Shown one piece after another: positions 52,258-60,049 of a stretch of 64,000 bases of DNA. A model generated the notes under the pieces. It did no database searches. It was given only the letters and a program-made list of their open reading frames with translations, and was not told the DNA's origin. Every line of letters starts with the position of its first letter. Position 1 is the first letter of the stretch. The translations under genes were made by a program, and so were the position numbers. The DNA comes from Deinococcus sp. Arct2-2. Lineage in GTDB: Bacteria; Deinococcota; Deinococci; Deinococcales; Deinococcaceae. The stretch is from assembly GCF_004801315.1 (NCBI RefSeq), contig NZ_SSNW01000003.1, positions 124,001 to 188,000 on the forward strand. Reading direction: 5' to 3'.

Positions 52258-53078
52258 GCGAGTCGCCTAAAGTGCCCGACCTGTTCCGCCCCGAAGACCT
52301 CACCCCTTGGGAACGCCTGCGCCAGTACACCGACGCCCGGATTGCGCTGGGCCGGGTGGGAACCTCGCTGCCCACCGCCGAAGTCCTGAAGTTTGGGCAG
52401 GCCCATGCCCTTGCCCGTGACGCGGTACACACCGAGTTGGAGGTGGGGGCGCTGGCCGAGGCTTTGGCCGTCGACACTGTCGTGGTTCGCAGCCAGGCCG
52501 CCCACCGCTCCGACTACCTGCGTCGCCCGGATTTGGGCCGCACGCTGCACCCCGAATCGGCCCACCTCTTGCGCGTGCAGCGCAGCCAGCCTCCTCCCGA
52601 CATTCTGATCATGGTGTCGGACGGCCTCTCGGCGTTGTCGGCCCAGCGGCAGGCGGCAGCGGTGCTGCACACACTATTGCCGGGGTTACACGCCGCTGGA
52701 TTGCGGGTCGCCCCGGTGCTGATTGCCACCCAAGCCCGCGTCGCGCTGGCCGATGAAGCCGCCGCCCTATTGGGCGCTCGGCTGGCCCTGCACCTGATCG
52801 GAGAGCGCCCCGGCCTCAGCAGCCCCGACAGTTTAGGCGCGTACCTGACCTTTGATCCGCGCCCCGGCACGCTGGATTCGGCGCGCAACTGTGTGTCCAA
52901 TATCCGCCCCGCCGGACTGAATGCGGGCGCGGCGGCGCGGCGGCTGCTGGGCCTGACCGTAGAGGCCCTGCGGCGCGGCCTCAGCGGAGTGGAACTCAAA
53001 GATTCGGATGGGGGGCTGGGCGGGGGAGAGCCGGACGCTGTTCGTGAACCCCAGAGGCCTCGTCCAGCGTCCGATTAA
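52254..53078 (+). CDS. eutC: Ethanolamine ammonia-lyase, small subunit
   Basis: 274 residues, ATG 52254 overlapping the eutB stop (ATGA). The EutC pattern is clear: PWERLRQYTDARIALGRVGTSLPT near 18, HALARDAVHTELEVG near 50, RSDYLRRPDLGR near 85, IMVSDGLSALSAQRQA near 116 and SARNCVSNIRPAGLNAGAAARRLLGL near 212. It binds cobalamin together with EutB. The 3' end is followed by a hairpin (GTCCCCTC 53084-53091 with GAGGGGAC 53145-53152). Cobalamin supply must come from elsewhere. Confidence 0.97.
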   Translation: MSESPKVPDLFRPEDLTPWERLRQYTDARIALGRVGTSLPTAEVLKFGQAHALARDAVHTELEVGALAEALAVDTVVVRSQAAHRSDYLRRPDLGRTLHPESAHLLRVQRSQPPPDILIMVSDGLSALSAQRQAAAVLHTLLPGLHAAGLRVAPVLIATQARVALADEAAALLGARLALHLIGERPGLSSPDSLGAYLTFDPRPGTLDSARNCVSNIRPAGLNAGAAARRLLGLTVEALRRGLSGVELKDSDGGLGGGEPDAVREPQRPRPASD

Positions 53079-53457
53079 TTTTTGTCCCCTCGCCCCTTGT
53101 AAAACCCGCAGCGCTGCACAGGGGGCGTCGCGGCCGCCACGGGTGAGGGGACCACCGAGCAAGCTCAACCTTCAAGACTTTTGAACCGCTGTACTTGGAT
53201 CACTTCTGGCCTTGGGCCAGCCTCGAGGCACAACCCGTGTGCCACACGCACAACACTGCGCCTCATCCATGCGGCATCGTCACTGCTCTTTGCACCCTCA
53301 AATTTCCTCTCACCGTGTGGTCAACAACAAACACCACAGTTGACCACTCTGCCGTTCGGGATTCATATGCTGCGGCCTGGCCCTCTCCGGCTGAGCGGAC
53401 TGCCGCGCGATGCATCCAAGCAGGCCGCCCGTGCGTATCTCGGGAAGGCAGGTGTCT
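53079..53457 (+). promoter_or_regulatory. 379-base gap upstream of the sigma factor gene with an operator-like repeat
   Basis: The eutC end hairpin lies first. Near the end, GTGGTCAAC (53317-53325) and GTTGACCAC (53339-53347) form a perfect inverted repeat with a 13-base centre, about 110 bases before the sigma gene. It could be an operator. No gene is seen. Confidence 0.5.
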
Positions 53458-54012
53458 ATGGATGAAGAAGCCTTTGCCCTGCTGCGCTTACAGCACGGGG
53501 ATCTCGATGCACTCACCGAACTTCACCGCCAGCTGGGGCGGCAGGTGTACGCGGTGGCCTTCCATCTGCTGCAGAGCCCGCAGGAAGCTGAGGAAGTCGT
53601 GCAGGACACCTTCCTGCGTCTGTCCGAGCGGGCCGGTTCCTACCGGCCCGAACTCGGATCGCCCAGAGCTTTTATTTATACCGTGGCCCGCAATGCCGCC
53701 TTGTCGCGCCTGCGGGCACGCAGCAGCCGTCCCGTGAGCCAAGAACCTGAGGTAGGCACGGAGCCGCAGCATCACGCTTGGGATGGATTAGAGGCCACGA
53801 ATGTGGGGAGGGCCGATCTAGACACGCAATTGGTGGTTCAGGCGGCCATGCAGCGTCTTCCAAACCGGGATCAGACCTTGATTCTGGACGCCTTTTTTGG
53901 TGGCCTGAGTCATCCCGAGATCGCCGTCAAGCGGGCGTTGCCGCTGGGCACGGTGAAATCGCGCTTGCGGCGGGCCTTGCGGGCCATGCGCCACCAGTTG
54001 GAGGACACATGA
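53458..54012 (+). CDS. ECF RNA polymerase sigma factor
   Basis: 184 residues from ATG 53458 (GGCAGG upstream). Region 2 holds LTELHRQLGRQVYAVAFHLLQSPQEAEEVVQDTFLRLSERAGSY with the promoter-melting and -10 contact parts; region 4 holds LPNRDQTLILDAFFGGLSHPEIAVKRALPLGTVKSRLRRALRAM, the -35 helix-turn-helix. It is coupled (ATGA overlap) to an anti-sigma gene and then to a secreted protein. It belongs to the ECF group with RskA-type partners. Its target promoters cannot be read from this window. Confidence 0.95.
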   Translation: MDEEAFALLRLQHGDLDALTELHRQLGRQVYAVAFHLLQSPQEAEEVVQDTFLRLSERAGSYRPELGSPRAFIYTVARNAALSRLRARSSRPVSQEPEVGTEPQHHAWDGLEATNVGRADLDTQLVVQAAMQRLPNRDQTLILDAFFGGLSHPEIAVKRALPLGTVKSRLRRALRAMRHQLEDT

Positions 54013-54704
54013 CCAACGTTACCCCGCCTGTCCACATTCCGCCTCTTCATCCCCAGCTCAGCTTGCTGCGGGCCTATGCGCTGGGCCAACTGGTGGGGCC
54101 GCCGCACACGCAAGTCGAAACCCATGCGCTGGCCTGCGCCGAGTGCAGCGCCCAAATCCGGCAGTGGCGGGCCGAGTTGGTGGCGGCCTTAGAAACCCTG
54201 CCCCAGCCTGAACACTTGCCCCCGCTCCGTTTGCCCGCGGGTGTGCCGGCTCGCCCGCCCCGCCCATTGGTGTCTTACTGGGCGTGGGCGGCGGCAGTGG
54301 CCGGAGTATTGGCAGTGGGCAGCGTGGGCCGAGATACCCTTCAGATCCGCCAGACACAGGCCCAAGCACAGGCGGAACAGACCCAGATCACGCGCTGGCT
54401 GGCCCAGCCTGACGTGCAAGTCGTGGTGTTGCGGGGCGCCGGGCGCCGCCTCTATAGCCGCGCCCTCACCTTGCCTGACCGCCGCGTGCTGTTCGTCTTG
54501 CCGCAGGCTCCCGCTGGGCAGGAATACCACGCGTGGGTGGCACACCACTGGCAACGTGGCGACCTCATGCAGCGCGCGCTTGTCAGCCAGTCCGGGGTAT
54601 TCGAGATCGGGCTAGGGGCCAACGATTACCTGTGCGTCAGTCTGGAAGCGCGGGACAGCCGTCCGAAGGGGCCGACCAAGGTCATGGGCTGGGCCTTGTT
54701 GTAG
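54009..54704 (+). CDS. Anti-sigma factor, zinc-binding and single-pass (RskA-type)
   Basis: 231 residues, overlapping the sigma gene by four bases. The N-terminus has the zinc anti-sigma HxxxCxxC (HALACAECSAQIRQW near 40). One membrane span follows (SYWAWAAAVAGVLAVGSVG near 95). The outside domain is of RskA type (VVVLRGAGRRLYSRALTLPDRRVLFVLPQAPAGQEYHAWVAHHWQRGD). It holds the sigma factor until an envelope signal triggers its loss. The signal is unknown. Confidence 0.9.
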   Translation: MTNVTPPVHIPPLHPQLSLLRAYALGQLVGPPHTQVETHALACAECSAQIRQWRAELVAALETLPQPEHLPPLRLPAGVPARPPRPLVSYWAWAAAVAGVLAVGSVGRDTLQIRQTQAQAQAEQTQITRWLAQPDVQVVVLRGAGRRLYSRALTLPDRRVLFVLPQAPAGQEYHAWVAHHWQRGDLMQRALVSQSGVFEIGLGANDYLCVSLEARDSRPKGPTKVMGWALL

Positions 54705-54825
54705 CGCCTGTGCTGTGTAGGGGGCGCGGCGGGGTCTTCAGCGGTATGGTCTTCATCTAGAGGGTCTGAAGAGTGGGGAGGCATCCGAATGGCGGCGCGG
54801 CGCGTTCCTTGGAGTGGAGGTTTCT

Positions 54826-55554
54826 ATGTTGTCTATCCACCGTCTGACCGCCTTTGCTTCTCTCGCCGCCTTCACCTGTTTTGCTACTCCTGCTGGTGCC
54901 GCCACGCTCACGGCGCGGCAAGACCCCAAGCTGGGCACCATCTTGCAAAGCAGCGCGGGCATGACACTGTACCTCTACACCAAAGACGAGCCGGGAATCT
55001 CGAAGTGCTACGACCAGTGTGCAACCGCTTGGCCGCCTGTGCTGGCCTCCGCTGTGCCCGATTTGCCCGCCAACTTTCCGGGCAAACTGAGCTTGGTGGC
55101 CCGCAAAGACGGCGCCCGTCAGGTCGCTTACAACGGCCGGCCCCTGTACGGCTGGGTGGGCGACACCACCCCCGGCGACACCACTGGGCAAGGCGTCGGT
55201 AAAGTCTGGTACGCCCTGAATCCCGGCCCCACCCTCCAAACGGCTGCACTGGCCAAGTTGGGCAACAATCTCGTGGCGGCCAACGGCATGACGCTGTACC
55301 TGTTTACCAAAGACACCAAAGACGTGAGCAACTGCTATGACCAGTGTGCAGTGGCGTGGCCTCCGCTGCTGACGGCCTATACGCCTACCGCTGCCGCCCC
55401 TATGCAAGCACATCTGGGCACCACCACCCGCAAAGACGGGGCGCTGCAAGTCACCTACGGCGGCAAGCCGCTGTACTTCTGGGTCAACGACAAAAAGCCT
55501 GGTGACGCCACAGGCCAGAACGTCGGCAAAGTCTGGTTTGTCGTCAAGCCCTGA
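54826..55554 (+). CDS. Secreted protein with two COG4315-type repeats
   Basis: 242 residues from ATG 54826, with GGAGG ahead. A signal peptide is followed by two copies of a repeat of about 100 residues. Each has a GMTLYLYTKD or GMTLYLFTKD start, a CYDQCATAWPP or CYDQCAVAWPP cysteine motif and the end GQGVGKVWYALNP or GQNVGKVWFVVKP. This is the secreted repeat of unknown function (PF03640). It follows the sigma/anti-sigma pair and is a likely target of it. The two cysteines per repeat suggest disulfides or metal binding. Confidence 0.85.
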   Translation: MLSIHRLTAFASLAAFTCFATPAGAATLTARQDPKLGTILQSSAGMTLYLYTKDEPGISKCYDQCATAWPPVLASAVPDLPANFPGKLSLVARKDGARQVAYNGRPLYGWVGDTTPGDTTGQGVGKVWYALNPGPTLQTAALAKLGNNLVAANGMTLYLFTKDTKDVSNCYDQCAVAWPPLLTAYTPTAAAPMQAHLGTTTRKDGALQVTYGGKPLYFWVNDKKPGDATGQNVGKVWFVVKP

Positions 55555-55731
55555 ACACGTGGGTGAGGCAGTGGCTTCCAAAAAGCTCAGTCAGCGAGTT
55601 CGGAGAGACGCTTTGCTTGGTGGGGCAGCCGACATGACCCCTGTGCCGTGCGGGAGAACGGGCCCCACTCGCCAAGACCGAATCAAAGGCGGCCACGCTT
55701 CCCGTAGGGTCGGCCTCCTGGCACGTTGGCC

Positions 55732-56124
55732 TCAGCTTGAGCCGTTCAGGGCCGATTCTTTGACCAGTGCCCCAAAGCTCTCGGCAGGTTGGGGGCGGCC
55801 TGTCCAGTAGCCCCGCACTCGCCCCCGCACCGACGTACAAATTCCACCTGTTCCTGCGTCTCCACACCTTCTACAGTCACTTCCAGTTCCAGCGCGTGCG
55901 CCAACTGAATCACGGCTTCCACCAGCGCCTCATCCCGCTGGGTGGTCGGATGCGAACCTGCCACGCCCGCCGTAAAAGAACGGTCAATTTTGAGCACGTC
56001 TACCGGGTACTGTTTGAGGTAGGCCAGATTGGCGTAACCGGTGCCAAAGTCGTCCACAGCTACCCGCACCCCCAACGCCTTCAGACGCGGCAAGGTGCCC
56101 TGAACTTCTACCACCTGCATCAGC
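55732..56124 (-). pseudogene. EAL-domain (cyclic di-GMP phosphodiesterase) remnant, broken twice
   Basis: The fragment reads MQVVEVQGTLPRLKALGVRVAVDDFGTGYANLAYLKQYPVD, then KIDRSFTAG and VIQLAHALELEVTVEGVETQEQVEFV, the C-terminal half of an EAL domain. The 5' end is cut at the IS boundary (56125). Near the end a C5 run (55822-55826) shifts the frame; the next frame gives RGYWTGRPQPAESFGALVKES and a TGA at 55732, the real EAL C-terminus. The missing 5' part of the gene is not found on the other side of the IS. Confidence 0.85.
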
Positions 56125-57389
56125 CAATGGTTCGGACAGTTTTAGGCAGCTTTAAGGCCGAAATCCAGCGGTCTGGAGGGAAGCGAACCTGATTCCTCAA
56201 AGCGAGCTTCGAGACCCAGAGTGGACAAAATGACTTGGGCCAGCAGGGCGTTATACGCTCTGCGCTTCAGGTCCTCCAGACTGAAACTGAACACCAGGCC
56301 CTGTCCCCCTCCAGCAGCCTGCAGAGCTTCCAGGCGCGCCAAGTTCAAAGCCAGAAGGAACTGCTTCTCGTCCCGAAAGACCAGTTCGATCTCAAAACGG
56401 CTCTGGGACAGGGCCACGACGTCATGGGCTGGCAGGGTCACGGCGGTGCTGAACAGCACCGCATACCCAGTCCCTGTCCCCGTGGAATCCAACTGCTGAA
56501 TGACGACCGCACGCAGTGCCCGTCTCCAATGGCATCCCCAGACGACCTGGCTCAGGAGACGTTGGGTGGGCGTCTCACAGACCAGCTCAAATCGCCTCAG
56601 ATCGTGGAAGTTGACCTTCCCGTCCAACGTTTTCTTTTGTCTTCGGCGCTTGACGTGTTCACCGGCGTACAGGGACTTGAGATTGGCATTCCGTGGGCGT
56701 TTCGAGACCAACGGGAAACCGTGACCCGTCACGGTTTCCACAACGGAGATGTTGGCATCGTCCCCATCGGCCACGATAGCCGCGAGCTCGATCTGAGGAG
56801 GGGCTCGGAGGTCCAGCAGAACCTCCTCCAATTGATCGGTGATCTGTTCCATCCGTCCAGGTGCTTCAGAATCCGTGCGGGTTTGACGGGCATGAAGGGG
56901 AAAGATGTGCCGGTGTTGGACTTTGATCAGTGCACAACAGGCGTGCTCAATGCCTCGTTCTACGCGTGTTGCACACCCATTCCAGAACGGGCCGAGGTGG
57001 GCGGTCTTCGTCCCAGACTGTTGGTGGAAGGAAGCATCAATGGCCAGGATGCAGAGCGGACTGATCAGTCCGCTCTGCATCGCGGTGGTCACCGCGGCCG
57101 TCTGGAGCGACCACCAGGGCACAGCGCCCTCATCGCCCCGGTGCAACCAGCGCCGAATGGTGCGGTCCGAGCAGGACGCGTCGTGGGAAAGATCCAAAGC
57201 ATTCAGCCGCCCCGGAAGCGCCAGGAAAACGCTCAGGACGACGGCGAAAAATTTCCGCTGCGTCTTGCGCAGCTTAACTGCCTGCACGACGTGCTGTAAG
57301 ACGCCGCCCAAACCCACTGGACATTGCGTCTTCACGGACCCATTTTCGGTGGGTCGTCCCCATGCACCCCAAAACTGTCCGAACCATTG
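56125..57389 (-). mobile_element. Complete DDE insertion sequence (1265 bp)
   Basis: The inverted ends are perfect over 19 bp: CAATGGTTCGGACAGTTTT at 56125-56143 and its complement at 57371-57389. One transposase gene fills the element. CAGC occurs just outside both ends (56121-56124 and 57390-57393), a possible 4-bp target duplication. The family is likely IS701 or IS4-like. Confidence 0.9.
56142..57335 (-). CDS. DDE transposase
   Basis: 397 residues from GTG 57335. A catalytic triad is visible as Asp in CILAIDASFHQQSG near 100, Asp in AAIVADGDDANISV near 190 and Glu in FEIELVFRDEKQFLLALNLARLEAL near 315, the YREK-like or RDEK block of IS4/IS701 transposases. A helix-turn-helix lies near the N-terminus (SDRTIRRWLHRGDEG). 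The stop overlaps the left terminal repeat. The gene is intact, so the element may be mobile. Confidence 0.85.
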   Translation of the reverse strand: MKTQCPVGLGGVLQHVVQAVKLRKTQRKFFAVVLSVFLALPGRLNALDLSHDASCSDRTIRRWLHRGDEGAVPWWSLQTAAVTTAMQSGLISPLCILAIDASFHQQSGTKTAHLGPFWNGCATRVERGIEHACCALIKVQHRHIFPLHARQTRTDSEAPGRMEQITDQLEEVLLDLRAPPQIELAAIVADGDDANISVVETVTGHGFPLVSKRPRNANLKSLYAGEHVKRRRQKKTLDGKVNFHDLRRFELVCETPTQRLLSQVVWGCHWRRALRAVVIQQLDSTGTGTGYAVLFSTAVTLPAHDVVALSQSRFEIELVFRDEKQFLLALNLARLEALQAAGGGQGLVFSFSLEDLKRRAYNALLAQVILSTLGLEARFEESGSLPSRPLDFGLKAA

Positions 57390-57613
57390 CAGCTATTGAG
57401 ATTTAAACAAAATTTGGGGGATGCTGGAGAGCTACCTATCATTAGTCAGCTACGGATTTAGCCCCGCTCGGACTCATGTTTCACATGACGTTCAATTCAC
57501 TTGACACAACTCAAGAGAAAGATAGAAACTCGCGTTTCAGGCGTAGTCAACGATTGTGTTAGGGGTGGCGTGAACCTCACGCCACCCCTGCAATTAGTCT
57601 CCTGTGGGCCAAC
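57390..57613. other. 224-base gap between the IS and the GH125 gene
   Basis: No gene. It holds a perfect 13-bp stem, AGGGGTGGCGTGA (57561-57573) and its complement (57577-57589), with a three-base loop, just downstream of the GH125 stop on the minus strand. This is the probable 3' end of the mannan operon, though the U-tract is weak. Confidence 0.6.
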
Positions 57614-58906
57614 TCAAGGCAGCACAGCGGCTCGGGCAAGCGAGCTTTGAGCCGCCAAGACAAATTCTCCAAAGAGGCTGTTGGCCCACGCAAACCAAGG
57701 CCGGGTGAAGTGGGACGGGTCGTCTGGATGAAAGCTTTCATGCATGTAGTACGTTCCTGCTGTGGTGGCGGTGAGGGTGTTCAGCAACTGCTGCCGCTCG
57801 GCAGGGTCTGTGGAGGTGAGGCCCTGCATCGCCAGCGCAATCGGCCAGATCAGGCCGCCGGGGGTGTGCGGGCTGCCCACGCCCGCCGCGTGGTCGCCCG
57901 AAAAATAATAGGGATTGTCGGGACTCAGGATAAAGCGCCGGGTGCGGAGATACAGCGGATCATCGGCCGGGCGGTAGCCTAGATAGGGAATGGACAGCAA
58001 ACTCGGCACGTTGGCGTCGTCCATGAGCAGGTGGTGGCCGAGGCCATCGGTTTCGTAGGCGTAGATTTGGCCGTGCGTGGGATGCTGAACGACGCCGTGG
58101 GTTTGGATGCCCTGTTCGATTTCATCTCGGAGCGACAGGGCAGAACCGGCCAACTCCGGGTCTCCCAGCGCCTCCCGTGCCATCTGGGCCAGCTGCCCCA
58201 GCACCACCACCGCGAACATGTTGGCCGGAATCAGGTAGCCGTAAGTGCAGGCGTCGTCACTGGGGCGAAACCCTGACCACACCATCCCGGTGTAGGCCAC
58301 GGGTGAGCCATGTCCGCCGTGTGGGAGGGTGTCGCTGGGCAGCAGCGGATCGGGGCGCTGGAAGGTGTAGGGAGACTGTTCGGCGTGGCGCTGCTCCGTC
58401 CGCATCACACGCAGCACGGTGTTCAGCATGGCCCGCACGGCCTCACTGAACACCGCCTCATCTTGGGTGGCCTGCCAGTAGCGGTACAGCAGCGACACTG
58501 GATAACACAGCGAATCCAGCTCGAATTTGCGCTCCCAGACCCATGCGCCTTTGGACGGAAGGTCAGCCGCGTGGCCGCTGCCGTCCGGCTCGGCATTGAA
58601 CGCATTGGCATAGGGGTCGATCAGCAAGTAGTTCGCTTGGCGCTCAATCAAGCCTGAAATGAGGCGGCGGATACCGGCGTCCTGAGTAGCTAGGGGCAGA
58701 TAGGGGCTGACCTGGGCCGACGAATCGCGCAGCCACATGGCCGGAATGTCGCCGGTAAACACAAAGCTGGTGCCGTCGTCGAGCAGCCGGACAGTGGTTT
58801 CGAGGGTATTGGGAAAGCAGCGGGCAAAGGCCTGAGCAAGGTGCGGTGTGTCCTGCAGCTGGGACTGCATCTCGGTCTTCAGGTGCTCGATAGACGAATA
58901 GTTCAC
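57614..58906 (-). CDS. Glycoside hydrolase family 125 (alpha-1,6-mannosidase)
   Basis: 430 residues from GTG 58906 (AAGGAG seven bases ahead; an in-frame TTG at 58942 is less likely). The GH125 signature TGDIPAMWLRDSSAQVSPYLPLA is near residues 51-73, followed by NAEPDGSGHAADLPSKGAWVWERKFELDSLCYPVSL and TYYMHESFHPDDPSHFTRPWFAWANSLFGE near 390. Family enzymes are metal-independent exo-alpha-1,6-mannosidases. No signal peptide, so it acts in the cytoplasm, likely on mannose oligomers imported by the two permeases in this operon. Confidence 0.95.
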   Translation of the reverse strand: MNYSSIEHLKTEMQSQLQDTPHLAQAFARCFPNTLETTVRLLDDGTSFVFTGDIPAMWLRDSSAQVSPYLPLATQDAGIRRLISGLIERQANYLLIDPYANAFNAEPDGSGHAADLPSKGAWVWERKFELDSLCYPVSLLYRYWQATQDEAVFSEAVRAMLNTVLRVMRTEQRHAEQSPYTFQRPDPLLPSDTLPHGGHGSPVAYTGMVWSGFRPSDDACTYGYLIPANMFAVVVLGQLAQMAREALGDPELAGSALSLRDEIEQGIQTHGVVQHPTHGQIYAYETDGLGHHLLMDDANVPSLLSIPYLGYRPADDPLYLRTRRFILSPDNPYYFSGDHAAGVGSPHTPGGLIWPIALAMQGLTSTDPAERQQLLNTLTATTAGTYYMHESFHPDDPSHFTRPWFAWANSLFGEFVLAAQSSLARAAVLP

Positions 58907-58978
58907 GAATAGACTCCTTGGCGAGTTGGAAAGATTGGTCAACGCCGCAACTGTTCTCCCCGCAGGTGCTCATCGGCC

Positions 58979-60049
58979 TCAAGACAACAGGCCCTGACGC
59001 TCGAGGGTAGCCACGGCTTCAAGCAGCATGACCCCGCTCTGCTGTCCGCTGAGCGACACACGCCCCCGGGGTTGTTCGTTCCAAGACAGGCCCATCAAGC
59101 CGCTGTCTGGATCTCGCCCCGCCTGCCAGAGCGCTTCTGCATTGTGCCGGAGCACCCTCACGAGCGCCGGACGATTCACTGCCTGTGCCAACAGGGCGAG
59201 ATACCGCACCAGGATGCCTTTGAACAGGCCCCCATCGCCGTCGCCCTCGTGGGGGAAGAGGCCGCTGGACGCGTCAAGCAAGCGCGTCTGGGCCGCCTCC
59301 GCCGTCCGGAGCGCATCTTGAAGATACGTCTCCTCACCCGTCACCTCAAACAGGGCCAATCCTGCGCCCAGATACGCGCCTTGGTTGTAGGTGAAGTGCC
59401 AGCCGTCTTCGAGTTGGCCGTCGCCCAAGCGGTTCATTCCGTCCCAGACAAAGCCGGTCTCAGGATCCACCAGATGAGCTTTGTTCCAAGCGTAGATGCG
59501 TCTGGCCCAGTCCAGGTCTGCGCCGTCCCCGAGGAGCCCGTACAACCGGGCGGCCAGGATCGCTGCAGGCGCGTTGGCCGGCGTATTCTTGTAGTCTAAC
59601 TGGTCTTTTTTCCAAGCGATGCCGCCGCCGCAGTGCTCGTTCCACCCCCCCTGAATGTCGGCCCAGAGCTCTTGTACCCCATTCAAATAGCGCTCCTCAC
59701 CCGTAGCCTCATGCGCCCGCAGCAAGGCCAGCGCCATCCACTGCATATCGTCGTACCAGTTGTGCAGCAAGGTGCCACCGTTCAGGGCACGCGCCCCTTC
59801 AAATGCCTCTCCGATCAGTTGCGTATACCGTGCGTCACCGGTGCGCAGCAGGCCATCGATCAACACATCGAGGGTGTGCGCGTGCCACCAATACACGTAT
59901 GGATCGTTGCAGGGAGCGCCGCAAGGCGAAGCCTGATTCATGATCTGCTGACTGGGATTCCAGAACTGCGTGTAGAGCGTCCTCTGGGCCGCCTCCGCAT
60001 GGTCAGCCCAGGGCAGCAGGCCAAGCGTATCCGCCACGGGTTGCCTCAT
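58979..60049 (-). CDS. Glycoside hydrolase family 76 (alpha-1,6-mannanase), cytoplasmic
   Basis: 356 residues, ATG 60049 overlapping the preceding GH76 gene. The GH76 barrel pattern is present with the catalytic Asp100-Asp101 in LLHNWYDDMQWMALALL, the GGGIAWKK motif and TYNQGAYLGAGLALFEVTGE near 245. There is no signal peptide. A cytoplasmic endo-mannanase beside an exported one suggests that larger mannan fragments enter the cell and are cut again. The next gene is GH125. Confidence 0.93.
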   Translation of the reverse strand: MRQPVADTLGLLPWADHAEAAQRTLYTQFWNPSQQIMNQASPCGAPCNDPYVYWWHAHTLDVLIDGLLRTGDARYTQLIGEAFEGARALNGGTLLHNWYDDMQWMALALLRAHEATGEERYLNGVQELWADIQGGWNEHCGGGIAWKKDQLDYKNTPANAPAAILAARLYGLLGDGADLDWARRIYAWNKAHLVDPETGFVWDGMNRLGDGQLEDGWHFTYNQGAYLGAGLALFEVTGEETYLQDALRTAEAAQTRLLDASSGLFPHEGDGDGGLFKGILVRYLALLAQAVNRPALVRVLRHNAEALWQAGRDPDSGLMGLSWNEQPRGRVSLSGQQSGVMLLEAVATLERQGLLS

